Shown in pieces: positions 5,914-15,027 of a stretch of DNA of 64,000 nt. A program made the translations under genes and the position numbers. This DNA comes from Prevotellaceae bacterium HUN156 (GTDB lineage: Bacteria; Bacteroidota; Bacteroidia; Bacteroidales; Bacteroidaceae), in contig FPIT01000010.1 of NCBI GenBank assembly GCA_900119285.1, positions 62,001-126,000 of the forward strand, given 5' to 3'. The first letter of the stretch is position 1, and each line of letters opens with the position of its first letter. The notes under the pieces were generated by a model. It saw only the letters and a program-made list of their open reading frames with translations. It had not been told where the DNA came from and searched no databases.

Positions 5914-8900
5914 TTATTTCTTTCCTGTCTTGGCCTTCTTCTCGGGCTGTGCTTTCTTCTCCGTTTGCGGTTTCTTATCGGTTTGCGCCTTCTTCTTGCG
6001 CTTGATATTGAAGAGGTCGCGGAGACTGTTGAAGTCTTTCTGCATGATGATACCGAGGCCCTGGGTGTTGAGCGACGACTTGGTGAAGTAGCGGTCGTTG
6101 GTCTGGTTATACACCTTGAAGGCGAGGTTGCCGTTGGGGTGCAACAGGTAACGAATGTCGAAGTCGCCAATGAAGGATGGGGTAGCGGTGGCGGTAGTGG
6201 CATTGTCGCGATAGCCAAACTGACCGTTGATGAGCAGGCGGTTGTTGAGCAGTCGACCGCTGATGAGTCCTTCGTATTCGGCATTGTTCCAGCCCTCGTC
6301 GCCCGTAGAGATGTTGGCACCAAAGCTCCAGTTGTTGCTCTTGATGACGCGAGTGAGCATATCGTTGAGCTGACTGCTAAGGGTGCCTGACAAGAGGCTC
6401 TGCATGGCGAGTGAGGTCTTGCTCTGACCGCCATTTTCCTCGTTGGCAGCATTGTTGGTGCCTTGTGGATAGAAGCGACCCACGGCCAGCAGATAGATAA
6501 CCTGTTGGTTCATCTCCTCCTCGCTATTGATGATGGAGCGCAGCATTTGCTTTTCATCGGAGTTGACATTGGGAATGTCGAGGTCGAATTCGATGATGGG
6601 AGCGCGTGGCTGTCCGGAGATGTTCATCAGACAGTTGACACGAACGGTATTAGAGAAGCTCTTGCCCACATTGAGATCGGAGAGACTGACACCATTGACG
6701 GTGTGCTGTGCCTGCATGTTGAGGTTGGCATTATAGGGGTCGCCATTAAAGAGGATGGTGCCGCCTTCCTTGAACACGAAGTTCTTCTTGATGATGTTCT
6801 GAATGGTGATGCCATAGGTGCCCTCGCTGATGCGATAGGTGCCAAACATATTGAAGCCGCCCTTATTGTAGAAGGTGGCCTGCAGGTCGCCATTGCCTCG
6901 AAGGGTGATATAGTCGTTGGTGGTGGCATCCATCAGCAGGCGGATGGCAGCATTGGGGTTGGCATTTATCTTGAGGCGCATATTGATGTCGGTGCGAGAT
7001 TCGGAGAGAGTTGACAAGTGAGAGTTGACAGTTGACAGTTGAGGGGTTGGGCGACTCGTATTCTTAGAGCCCCACTGGATAAACTCCTGGTCGGTAATGA
7101 CATCGGGCGAGGCAGCATTATAGACAAAGACGGTGCCTCGCTGTGGGGTGACATCGGCCTCGATGAGCAGACTGCCGTCGCGACCGTGGATGGCTACATT
7201 ACCATCAGCAAAGACGGTGCCGCAGAAGGTGTCGCTGCCAAAGCTCTTGAAGTCGTAGGCCAGCAGATTAGTGGCATCCACATAGATGTCGTAGGTGAGA
7301 TTGGTGAGGTCATCGTGATGGATACCTCCCGTGAGCAGTCCCTGATTGCCATAGGCGTCATAGACGAGACAGTCCTTGAAGGTAATCTCATTGTGAGTAA
7401 GCTCAAGCGTGTCGTTGCGCAACTCATAGGTGCAGTTGAGGGTGCTGACATGAGCCTTGCCATTAACCACCAATTCGCCATAGAGATTGATGGCGCTCAA
7501 GGGTCCAGCCAGCTTCACAGAACCAAAGCCATAACCATCGAGCTTGTCGATGAAAGAAGAGGTGAACGAACGGGCGAAATCAAGGCTTGTACCATCGGCA
7601 AGGATGTCGAGATTGATGTATTCACGCTTGGGAGATACATAGCCGTTGATAAGGGTTTTGGTGTTAGGACCATCGTCGGCAATCGCCTCAATGTCAATCT
7701 GTTCTTTCTCTTTGTTCCAGTTTACCTGCGCATCGAGTTCGCCCATGCGACCATTCTCAAACTTGAAGCCTTCTACCTTCAGTTTGGCATCGGCCTCCAG
7801 CTCTCCCATAACGCCTCGCAGCACACCGCCGCCAGTGGCCTTTCCGCTGAAGCTGACAGCATCGAAATCTACCAGATTCAACACGTAATCTACATCGATG
7901 TCGCGCATATTCACCTTGACAGAGTCGCGACTGCTTTCTGAGGCGATTCCACCGAGCTCAAGGAACTGCTGGTCGTGGCGCACAGAGAGTCCGTTGATGG
8001 CGAGTTTCTTGTTGCTATAGGTGATGGTGGCGGGCAGAATGTCCCACTCGGTATCCATCACCGTCATCTTTGAAGAAGCCAACTTGACAAAAGTGGAAGA
8101 GGTACCATCAAAAGCGGTATCGAAATTGGCCATAGCCGTCAGCTTACCGCTGGTGCGCAGCTCGGCATGGTCGTCCCACAGGAAAGAGGCAGACAACTGG
8201 TTGTTGTGGGCACTACCGATAACCTGTAGGTCGAGGTTGCCGCCATCCTCTCTGTGTTTGGTGATGCTGACATCATATTGCAGCGTGTTGAGGGGCGAGA
8301 GGATGCTGATATGACCATTGTCGTAGCGGCTATCGTTATAATAGAACTGCGGCATGTGGCACTCCATGAATATCTGCTGGCGGTTGTCGTTGAGCGAGCC
8401 TTGCAGCGTAACAGGTTTAGTAAGGTACACGGGCATGCGCAGGAGACGCTGAATCCAGCCGGACTTGGTGATGGTGGCTTGCAGAGAGAAATTATTGTGA
8501 ATATGCTCCTTGGCCTTGGGCAGTCCGGGCAGGGTAGGAACGCGCGTTGTCAGGAAGTTGGTGAAGCTCTGTGGCAGCGTGTTGTAGTCAAAGTCGCCAC
8601 GAATGGAAGCCTCGCCAAAGTCACTCTTCATATTGATATAGTGCATGTCGCCCTCATAGCCAAAGTTCAGGAGCAGCTCGTTGAGGTCGTAAGAGCCGTC
8701 ATGGCCCTGCATGGAGAAGTCGGTGAGCACTAATGTGCCCACAGCATCGTTCAGGTCGCTGGCAGTATAGTCAGCCTTGATGTCGCCAAAGAAGCGGGCA
8801 TCCTTCCATTTGTCGGAGAGGTTGATGGCAAGAGGTGAGAGATTAGCAAAGGAGACATTCACCTTTACATCGCGGCGCTTGCCAGTCTTAGTGATGCTAC

Positions 8901-10404
8901 CCTCGGCCACGAGTCCGATATTGGCATCGTCAATCTTGGCGCGACCATGAATGTCGGCATCACTATAAAGGCCGTTAATATTGATGTTTTGATAGTTGTA
9001 GCCCTTGAAATCAAACTGATGGATAACGCCATCAGCCTTAACCATCAACGGGCTACCGTTAGGAATCTGGCCGCTTAGCTCAATATCAGTAGAGAGCATG
9101 CCAAACTGGTCGTCGTCGAGCACCTTCTTCAGATTGAAGTCCTTGGTATCGATATGTCCGCTGAATTGGCGTTTTTCGTTGATAGCCAGCGTCATATTCA
9201 CACTACCCGCATCGGTGGAAAGGAGATGGTGAGTCTCTATTTCTTCTACGCCCCTGCCATGAGCATGACCTTTCAGGTGGATGCTTCCCATTCGCACGAT
9301 TTCATCGGGAACTTGCAGGCGCTGGCCTTGCAGATTTTGTGAGATAAATCCAACGGTTTTAGCCGAAAGCTCCAAGTCGCGAATATCGGCATTCCATGAT
9401 GGGGTGCTGAGCAGGTGTTTGAGCCAGCCCGTGACACTCATGCTGACATCACCTGTGGTAGAGCTGATAGAAAGCATGGGAACCTCTATCGCCTCGCCAT
9501 TGCCACTGAAAGTACTGGAGACAGACAGCGTGCTCTGGAATGTCTTGAGTGAAGGCAACAGGCACGACAGGTCGGAGAGGGTAATGGTGGAAGGCAGGAT
9601 GCTGCCAGAATACTTGAGCGACGGCACCACAAAGTGATCGTCACGGAAGCGGTAGCTGGCCTTGATGTCACCTAATTGTATATTAGTACCAGGCATGCGC
9701 AGGATAAACTCCTTGAGATAACTGCTATGCTTGCCACCCTCGAAATGGAGCGTGAGACGCTTGACGTCCAGACCGGAGCGCTCCTTGAACGAGAGGCGCT
9801 TGATGTTGACATTCAGCGAATCCTCTGTCAGCGTCTTCAGCACAATATGCGAACTGATATTGGAGAGCTGCAGGTGGTTGGGATTCAACTGGCGCGGCGT
9901 TTGCGGGAGGTCGTAGCGGTCATATTTCACGCTGGTATTGCGGATAATGAGCGAATTGATGCGCAGATTGAGCGCGCTGGTAGAGGTGGTGTCCTTAGAA
10001 GCCAGCGAGTCGAGCACAAACTGGAAGTTGGGCTTGCTGTTGGCATCGCGCTGGTAGAGGCGGGCATGAGCGCCAAAGAGCTGGGCAGTAGAGATGGATA
10101 CCTTGCCATCGGTCAACGGCAGCAGATCAACACGAGCAGAGATGCGGCCTGCCGTCAACATGTCGCGACCTTGCTGGTCCTTGATATTGACCTCATAGAG
10201 CGTGAGATGACTGAAAAGCCCGTATTCCAAGCGACCGACACTAACGCTGGTGCCCAGTTTGCCAGCCAATACCTTAGCAGCACGACCACCTAAATATTCC
10301 TGTACGGCAGGAATACTAAAGGTGAGCATGAAGAGCAGATACAGTCCGAGAATAGACCATATCAATATGTTAAATATGTGCTTTAGTATCTTCAAAACTG
10401 GCAA
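5914..10404 (-). CDS. tamB: TamB-like translocation/assembly protein (DUF490 family)
   Basis: Protein of 1496 aa with one N-terminal membrane anchor (residues about 8-32, IFNILIWSILGLYLLFMLTF) and then a very long beta-rich, AsmA-like body (LGTSVSVGRLEYGLFSHLTL). The C-terminal third (LLMDATTNDYITLRGNGDLQ, GTYRISEGTYGI, FNGDPYNANLNMQAQHTVNG) is typical of the TamB_C/DUF490 domain. The family spans the periplasm and helps outer-membrane protein insertion or lipid transport. Length fits. The first in-frame start is TTG 10404: a TGA stop lies shortly upstream, and an ATG at 10426 is out of frame. The last 25 residues are Lys-rich tandem repeats (KKAQ, EKKAQ). Own minus-strand promoter at 10445. 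No TamA-like partner is in the window. Confidence 0.88.
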   Translation of the reverse strand: MPVLKILKHIFNILIWSILGLYLLFMLTFSIPAVQEYLGGRAAKVLAGKLGTSVSVGRLEYGLFSHLTLYEVNIKDQQGRDMLTAGRISARVDLLPLTDGKVSISTAQLFGAHARLYQRDANSKPNFQFVLDSLASKDTTSTSALNLRINSLIIRNTSVKYDRYDLPQTPRQLNPNHLQLSNISSHIVLKTLTEDSLNVNIKRLSFKERSGLDVKRLTLHFEGGKHSSYLKEFILRMPGTNIQLGDIKASYRFRDDHFVVPSLKYSGSILPSTITLSDLSCLLPSLKTFQSTLSVSSTFSGNGEAIEVPMLSISSTTGDVSMSVTGWLKHLLSTPSWNADIRDLELSAKTVGFISQNLQGQRLQVPDEIVRMGSIHLKGHAHGRGVEEIETHHLLSTDAGSVNMTLAINEKRQFSGHIDTKDFNLKKVLDDDQFGMLSTDIELSGQIPNGSPLMVKADGVIHQFDFKGYNYQNININGLYSDADIHGRAKIDDANIGLVAEGSITKTGKRRDVKVNVSFANLSPLAINLSDKWKDARFFGDIKADYTASDLNDAVGTLVLTDFSMQGHDGSYDLNELLLNFGYEGDMHYINMKSDFGEASIRGDFDYNTLPQSFTNFLTTRVPTLPGLPKAKEHIHNNFSLQATITKSGWIQRLLRMPVYLTKPVTLQGSLNDNRQQIFMECHMPQFYYNDSRYDNGHISILSPLNTLQYDVSITKHREDGGNLDLQVIGSAHNNQLSASFLWDDHAELRTSGKLTAMANFDTAFDGTSSTFVKLASSKMTVMDTEWDILPATITYSNKKLAINGLSVRHDQQFLELGGIASESSRDSVKVNMRDIDVDYVLNLVDFDAVSFSGKATGGGVLRGVMGELEADAKLKVEGFKFENGRMGELDAQVNWNKEKEQIDIEAIADDGPNTKTLINGYVSPKREYINLDILADGTSLDFARSFTSSFIDKLDGYGFGSVKLAGPLSAINLYGELVVNGKAHVSTLNCTYELRNDTLELTHNEITFKDCLVYDAYGNQGLLTGGIHHDDLTNLTYDIYVDATNLLAYDFKSFGSDTFCGTVFADGNVAIHGRDGSLLIEADVTPQRGTVFVYNAASPDVITDQEFIQWGSKNTSRPTPQLSTVNSHLSTLSESRTDINMRLKINANPNAAIRLLMDATTNDYITLRGNGDLQATFYNKGGFNMFGTYRISEGTYGITIQNIIKKNFVFKEGGTILFNGDPYNANLNMQAQHTVNGVSLSDLNVGKSFSNTVRVNCLMNISGQPRAPIIEFDLDIPNVNSDEKQMLRSIINSEEEMNQQVIYLLAVGRFYPQGTNNAANEENGGQSKTSLAMQSLLSGTLSSQLNDMLTRVIKSNNWSFGANISTGDEGWNNAEYEGLISGRLLNNRLLINGQFGYRDNATTATATPSFIGDFDIRYLLHPNGNLAFKVYNQTNDRYFTKSSLNTQGLGIIMQKDFNSLRDLFNIKRKKKAQTDKKPQTEKKAQPEKKAKTGKK

Positions 10405-10444
10405 ATAGAGATTGCAAAATTTTCATTCTGCACGTTGTTGGCTA

Positions 10445-10452
10445 CAAAATTA
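10445..10452 (-). promoter_or_regulatory. -7 box for the tamB-like gene
   Basis: Minus strand reads TAATTTTG, 40 bases upstream of the TTG start. Confidence 0.6.
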
Positions 10453-10517
10453 CATCAAAAAGTTGTGAAGCGGGTACTTTTCATCGTTTTTTTGTCTTTT
10501 ATATGCCTTTTTTTTAG

Positions 10518-10525
10518 TAATTTTG
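10518..10525 (+). promoter_or_regulatory. -7 box for the nqr operon
   Basis: TAATTTTGC, 45 bases before nqrA. TTTG at 10491-10494 may be the upstream element, with a slightly long 23-base spacer. It is divergent from the tamB-like promoter. Confidence 0.65.
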
Positions 10526-10570
10526 CACCATTCAACAAGAAAACTATTCAAATATTCATCAGATATATTC

Positions 10571-11914
10571 ATGGCAAATGTAATCAAGTTACACAAAGGC
10601 TTGGACATTCACCTTCAAGGCAAGGCTGAGGAGAAACTGATTCAACTGAAGTCTAACGGCCAGTATGCACTGGTTCCAGATGACTTCGAGGGAGTCACTC
10701 CAAAGGTCGTCGTCAAAGAAGGCGATATGGTCAAGGCCGGGGATGCTTTGTTTGTAAATAAGCAGTATCCCGAAGTGAAGTTTGCCTCTCCCGTCAGCGG
10801 TAAAGTCGTTGAGGTAGTGCGTGGCGAACGAAGAAAAGTTCTGTGTGTGAAGGTGCAGGCAGATGCCGAGCAGCAGCATGTAGACTACGGCGTGAAAGAG
10901 GTAGCAAAGATGGATGGCAAGCAGGTAATTGACGCTCTGCTCGAAGCCGGTATCTTTGGCTATATCAATCAGTTGCCCTATGCTGTTTCTACCAATCCTT
11001 CTGTAATGCCTAAAGCCATCTTTGTCTCTGCATTGCGCGACAAACCATTGGCAGGCAACTTCGAATTCGAAGTAAAAGGAGAGGAAAAGAACTTCCAGAC
11101 TGGTCTCACAGCATTGTCGAAGATTGCTAAGACCTATCTGGGTTGTGGCGTGCACTCCAGTTTCGAGAACTATCAGGATGTAGAGGTCAACATTTTCGAC
11201 GGCAAGTGCCCTGCAGGTAATGTAGGCGTACAGGTGAATCATCTTAACCCAGTCAACAAGGGTGAGGTAGTTTGGACCATCGGCGATCCAACAGTTGTAT
11301 TGTTTATCGGACGATTGCTGAATACCGGTAAGGTGGACCTCCGTCGTCGTGTAGCCCTTTGTGGTAGTGAGGTTACAAGTCCTGCCTATGCAGACATGCT
11401 GGTAGGTGAGGAGCTGTCAACGCTGCTTTCTAACAGCTACGACGACTCTAAGAATGTTCGTATTATCAATGGTAATGTGCTGACAGGCCGTCCCACTACT
11501 AAGGAAGGTTTCCTCGGTGCACACACCAGCGAGATAACAGTTATCCCTGAGGGTAACGATGCTGACGAGATGCTGGGATGGATTCTTCCACGCTTCAAGC
11601 AGTTCTCTGTGAACCGCAGCTACTTCTCTTGGTTGCTGGGTAAGAAAGACTATGCACTGGATGCCCGTGTTAAGGGTGGCGAACGTCATATGATTATGAG
11701 TGGCGAATACGACAAGGTGCTGCCTATGGATATCTATGGCGAATATCTCATTAAGGCTATCATCGCTGGCGACATCGATCGTCAGGAGGCTCTGGGCATC
11801 TATGAGGTAGCACCAGAAGACTTCGCGCTGGCTGAGTTTGTAGACTCTTCTAAGTTAGAGCTGCAGCGCATCGTTCGTGAAGGTCTCAACATTTTACGTA
11901 AAGAAAACGCATAA
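10571..11914 (+). CDS. nqrA: Na+-translocating NADH:quinone reductase subunit A
   Basis: 447 aa from ATG 10571 (MANVIKLHKGLDIHLQGKAE); an upstream in-frame start at 10523 lies on the promoter and is rejected. NqrA is the cytoplasmic, quinone-associated subunit without a covalent cofactor. Seen here: the lipoyl/barrel-like N-terminus with VVVKEGDMVKAGDALFV, then the Rnf C/NqrA-type core (GCGVHSSFENYQDVEVNIFDG, HLNPVNKGEVVWTIGDPTVV). Length matches the family. First gene of a six-gene operon; nqrB starts 5 bases after its stop. The complex oxidises NADH, reduces quinone and pumps Na+ out. Confidence 0.96.
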   Translation: MANVIKLHKGLDIHLQGKAEEKLIQLKSNGQYALVPDDFEGVTPKVVVKEGDMVKAGDALFVNKQYPEVKFASPVSGKVVEVVRGERRKVLCVKVQADAEQQHVDYGVKEVAKMDGKQVIDALLEAGIFGYINQLPYAVSTNPSVMPKAIFVSALRDKPLAGNFEFEVKGEEKNFQTGLTALSKIAKTYLGCGVHSSFENYQDVEVNIFDGKCPAGNVGVQVNHLNPVNKGEVVWTIGDPTVVLFIGRLLNTGKVDLRRRVALCGSEVTSPAYADMLVGEELSTLLSNSYDDSKNVRIINGNVLTGRPTTKEGFLGAHTSEITVIPEGNDADEMLGWILPRFKQFSVNRSYFSWLLGKKDYALDARVKGGERHMIMSGEYDKVLPMDIYGEYLIKAIIAGDIDRQEALGIYEVAPEDFALAEFVDSSKLELQRIVREGLNILRKENA

Positions 11915-11919
11915 GGACT

Positions 11920-13074
11920 ATGAGCGCATTAAGAAATTTTCTCAATAAGGTAAAACCGAATTTCGAAGAGGGTGGCAAATTGCATGCCTTCCGTTCGGTA
12001 TTCGATGGCTTTGAGACTTTCCTGTATGTTCCTAATGATACAGCAAAGACGGGCGTGAACATTCACGACTCGATAGACTCAAAGCGCATTATGAGTATGG
12101 TGGTCATCGCCCTGATGCCTGCTATGCTGTTTGGAATGTATAATATCGGCTATCAGAACTATCTCGCTGCTGGCACGCTGGCTACAGCTTCATTCTGCGA
12201 GATTTTCGCATACGGCTTCTTGGCTGTGCTGCCCAAGATTCTGGTGAGCTACATTGTAGGTCTGGGCATCGAGTTTGCCTGGGCACAGTGGAAGGGCGAA
12301 GAGATTCAGGAGGGTTACCTCGTATCAGGTATCCTGATTCCCCTGATAGTACCTGTTGGCTGTCCGCTGTGGATGCTGGCTTTGGCTTGCGCCTTCTCCG
12401 TAATCTTCTGTAAGGAGATATTCGGTGGCACGGGTATGAACCTCTTCAATCCCGCTATTGCAGCCCGCATGTTCCTGTTCTTCGCTTATCCTTCAAAGAT
12501 GACGGGCGACCAAGTATGGGTAGCACAAGACCAGATTTTCGGTCTCGGTAATGCACTGCCCGACAGCTTTACTGCTGCTACACCTCTCGGACAGATAGCA
12601 CAGGGCGTAACTCCTGACAGTTCTGTACTGGATATGGCTATCGGTCTGATTCCTGGTTCTATTGGTGAGACTTCAGTTATCGCTATTGCTATTGGTGCTG
12701 TTATCCTGCTGTGGACGGGTATCGCTTCATGGCGCACCATGCTGAGCGTATTTGTTGGTGGTGCTGCTTTGGCACTTCTCTTCCAGCAGACTGGCAAGTC
12801 AGATATGATTTGGTGGCATCACTTCGTGATGGGTGGTTTCGCTTTCGGTGCTGTCTTCATGGCTACCGACCCTGTTACCTCTTGCCGTACCACTACTGGT
12901 CAGTACATCTATGGATTCCTGATTGGTGCGATGGCAGTTATTATCCGTGTGATGAATGCCGGTTATCCTGAGGGCATGATGCTTGCCATCTTCTTCGGTA
13001 ACATGATTGCTCCTACTATCGACCACTTCGTTGTGGAGCGCAATATCTCAAAGAGATTGAACAGAAATAAATAA
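11920..13074 (+). CDS. nqrB: Na+-NQR subunit B
   Basis: 384-aa integral membrane subunit with about ten hydrophobic segments. DSFTAATPLGQ matches the covalent FMN attachment region, with a Thr as the presumed acceptor. GGTGMNLFNPAIAARMFLFF is highly typical. The subunit carries FMN and riboflavin and forms the Na+ path together with NqrD and NqrE. The stop is followed by AGGAGG and then nqrC; this strong Shine-Dalgarno is unusual for this genome. Confidence 0.96.
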   Translation: MSALRNFLNKVKPNFEEGGKLHAFRSVFDGFETFLYVPNDTAKTGVNIHDSIDSKRIMSMVVIALMPAMLFGMYNIGYQNYLAAGTLATASFCEIFAYGFLAVLPKILVSYIVGLGIEFAWAQWKGEEIQEGYLVSGILIPLIVPVGCPLWMLALACAFSVIFCKEIFGGTGMNLFNPAIAARMFLFFAYPSKMTGDQVWVAQDQIFGLGNALPDSFTAATPLGQIAQGVTPDSSVLDMAIGLIPGSIGETSVIAIAIGAVILLWTGIASWRTMLSVFVGGAALALLFQQTGKSDMIWWHHFVMGGFAFGAVFMATDPVTSCRTTTGQYIYGFLIGAMAVIIRVMNAGYPEGMMLAIFFGNMIAPTIDHFVVERNISKRLNRNK

Positions 13075-13075
13075 G

Positions 13076-13081
13076 GAGGGT
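13076..13081 (+). promoter_or_regulatory. Strong Shine-Dalgarno before nqrC
   Basis: GGAGGG about 8 bases before ATG 13089. Most genes in the window have no such site, so nqrC may be tuned for high translation. Confidence 0.5.
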
Positions 13082-13088
13082 AGTAGAT

Positions 13089-13739
13089 ATGAAGTTGAAT
13101 ACAAACAATAACGCGTACATTATAATATATAGTGCGGTACTCGTAGTTATCGTTGCCTTCCTGTTGGCGTTTGTCTATCAGGCTCTGAAGCCTATGCAGG
13201 ATGCTAACGTAGCTCTTGATGTTAAGAAGCAGATTCTCTATTCACTCAATATCCGCAACCTTGATGGTGCTGAAGCTGAAGCGAAGTATGCTGAGGTGGT
13301 AAAGAGTGAACCAGGTGGAGAATTTGCTTACTATTCTTGTGTAGTAGATGGTAAGTCTGTCCATGTATTCCCATTGAAGGGTATGGGCCTTTGGGGCGGC
13401 ATCAGTGGTTTCATAGCTCTATATGATGATGATGATACTGTATATGGTGTTTATTTCAACCACGAGAGTGAGACTGCAGGACTTGGTGCTGAGATTAAGG
13501 ACTCACAGGAGTGGCAGGAGAAATTCATCGGCAAGAAAATTCATAAGGACGGTGTTGATGGCATAGCTCTTTCTGTCGTAAAGAAAGTGACCGATTCTGA
13601 AACGCAGGTTGATGCTGTAACGGGAGCAACTTTAACATCTAATGGTGTAAGTGAGATGTTGCAGAATTGCCTGAAAGGATTAAAGAAAAGAGTAGAGTTT
13701 TGTGCTCCAGAAGTAACAGAAAACGATTCAATTCAGTAA
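13089..13739 (+). CDS. nqrC: Na+-NQR subunit C
   Basis: 216 aa with one N-terminal membrane helix (AYIIIYSAVLVVIVAFLLAF) and a periplasmic FMN-binding domain. DAVTGATLTSNGVSEML contains the S/TGAT-type Thr flavinylation motif. GMGLWGGISGFIAL and ETAGLGAEI are family signatures. It receives electrons from the membrane cofactors and passes them towards NqrB. Four bases separate its stop from nqrD. No ApbE flavin transferase gene is in this window, though one is required. Confidence 0.95.
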   Translation: MKLNTNNNAYIIIYSAVLVVIVAFLLAFVYQALKPMQDANVALDVKKQILYSLNIRNLDGAEAEAKYAEVVKSEPGGEFAYYSCVVDGKSVHVFPLKGMGLWGGISGFIALYDDDDTVYGVYFNHESETAGLGAEIKDSQEWQEKFIGKKIHKDGVDGIALSVVKKVTDSETQVDAVTGATLTSNGVSEMLQNCLKGLKKRVEFCAPEVTENDSIQ

Positions 13740-13742
13740 ACT

Positions 13743-14366
13743 ATGGCATTATTCAGTAAACAAAATAGAGAGGTTTTCACAAACCCGTTAAATGTAGATC
13801 ATCCTATTCTCGGACAGGTATTGGGTATCTGCTCAGCACTGGCTGTAACCAGTCAGTTGAAGCCTGCCATCGTGATGGGTCTGGCTGTAACCGTTATCAC
13901 AGCCTTTTCAAATACGATTATTTCGATTATCCGCAACACTATTCCTAACCGTATCCGTATCGTGGTACAGCTGGTGGTTGTTGCTGCGCTCGTAACTATC
14001 GTATCTCAGATACTGAAGGCTTTCGCCTATGACGTCAGCGTTCAGCTTTCTGTATATGTAGGTCTGATTATCACCAACTGTATTCTGATGGGACGCCTCG
14101 AGGCTTTCGCTATGCAAAACAAGCCTTGGCCTTCGTTCCTCGATGGTGTGGGCAACGGTCTTGGTTACGCCATGATTCTCGTTATCGTTGGTGCCGTTCG
14201 CGAGTTGCTGGGCCGCGGCTCTCTGCTGGGCTTCCAGATTATTCCCGATGCCTGCTACGATTTCGGTTATGTGAACAATGGTATGATGACGATGCCCGCT
14301 ATGGCACTGATTCTTGTGGGCTGTGTGATTTGGGTACATCGTGCTTACTTTTATAAGGAGAAATAA
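13743..14366 (+). CDS. nqrD: Na+-NQR subunit D
   Basis: 207-aa membrane protein with about six helices, beginning MALFSKQNREVFTNPLNVDH. Conserved segments GICSALAVTSQLKPAIVMG and VGLIITNCILMGRLEAFAM identify it. NqrD and NqrE form a pseudo-symmetric pair holding the intramembrane [2Fe-2S] cluster; the Cys in ITNCI and in GICSAL fit as ligands. Operon position is as in all nqr clusters. Confidence 0.95.
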   Translation: MALFSKQNREVFTNPLNVDHPILGQVLGICSALAVTSQLKPAIVMGLAVTVITAFSNTIISIIRNTIPNRIRIVVQLVVVAALVTIVSQILKAFAYDVSVQLSVYVGLIITNCILMGRLEAFAMQNKPWPSFLDGVGNGLGYAMILVIVGAVRELLGRGSLLGFQIIPDACYDFGYVNNGMMTMPAMALILVGCVIWVHRAYFYKEK

Positions 14367-14369
14367 GAT

Positions 14370-14996
14370 ATGGAACACGCAATATCATTACTATTCCGTT
14401 CGATTTTCGTCGACAATATGATTTTTGCCTTCTTCCTCGGCATGTGTTCTTACCTTGCTGTTTCGAAGACGGTAAAGACCTCATTAGGACTCGGTTTAGC
14501 TGTAACCTTTGTGTTGACAGTAACCGTTCCCGTCAACTATCTGTTGCAAACTAAGGTGCTCGGTCCCGACTGCCTTGTTGCGGGTGTTGATTTGAGCTAT
14601 CTGTCATTTATCCTCTTTATCGCTGTCATCGCTGGTATGGTACAGTTGGTAGAGATGACGGTTGAGAAATACAGTCCTTCGCTCTATGCTGCGCTGGGTA
14701 TCTTCCTGCCACTGATTGCCGTTAACTGTGCTATCATGGGTGCCTCACTGTTTATGCAGCAGCGCATCCTCATGGAACCCACCAATTCACAGGCTATCAC
14801 ATCAGTATGGGATGCCATTGTCTATGGCTTCGGTTCTGGTATCGGTTGGACACTGGCTATCGTTGCCTTGGGTGCCATCCGCGAGAAGATGCAGTATTCA
14901 GACGTACCCAAGCCCCTGCAGGGCCTCGGTATCGTATTCATCACCGTAGGTCTCATGGCTATGGCTATGATGTGTTTTAGTGGCCTGAATATATAA
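14370..14996 (+). CDS. nqrE: Na+-NQR subunit E
   Basis: 208-aa membrane protein beginning [20 protein letters not shown]. It is the partner of Nqr[20 protein letters not shown] and [18 protein letters not shown] carry the Cys expected for the intramembrane iron-sulphur cluster. The start follows the nqrD stop by 3 bases. Its stop is followed directly by a heptamer array that leads into nqrF. Confidence 0.95.
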   Translation: MEHAISLLFRSIFVDNMIFAFFLGMCSYLAVSKTVKTSLGLGLAVTFVLTVTVPVNYLLQTKVLGPDCLVAGVDLSYLSFILFIAVIAGMVQLVEMTVEKYSPSLYAALGIFLPLIAVNCAIMGASLFMQQRILMEPTNSQAITSVWDAIVYGFGSGIGWTLAIVALGAIREKMQYSDVPKPLQGLGIVFITVGLMAMAMMCFSGLNI

Positions 14997-14999
14997 TGG

Positions 15000-15027
15000 T
15001 CAATGTTCAATGTTAAATGTTCAATGA
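15000..15027. repeat. Heptamer array between nqrE and nqrF
   Basis: Four 7-base units: TCAATGT, TCAATGT, TAAATGT, TCAATGA. This is the same heptamer as at 240-274. The ATG used as the longest nqrF start (15017) lies within the array. Confidence 0.9.

Noticed and set aside
7039..7941. Long plus-strand frame opposite the tamB-like gene
   Set aside because: Antisense shadow of a strongly coding minus-strand gene; no promoter, no recognisable protein.
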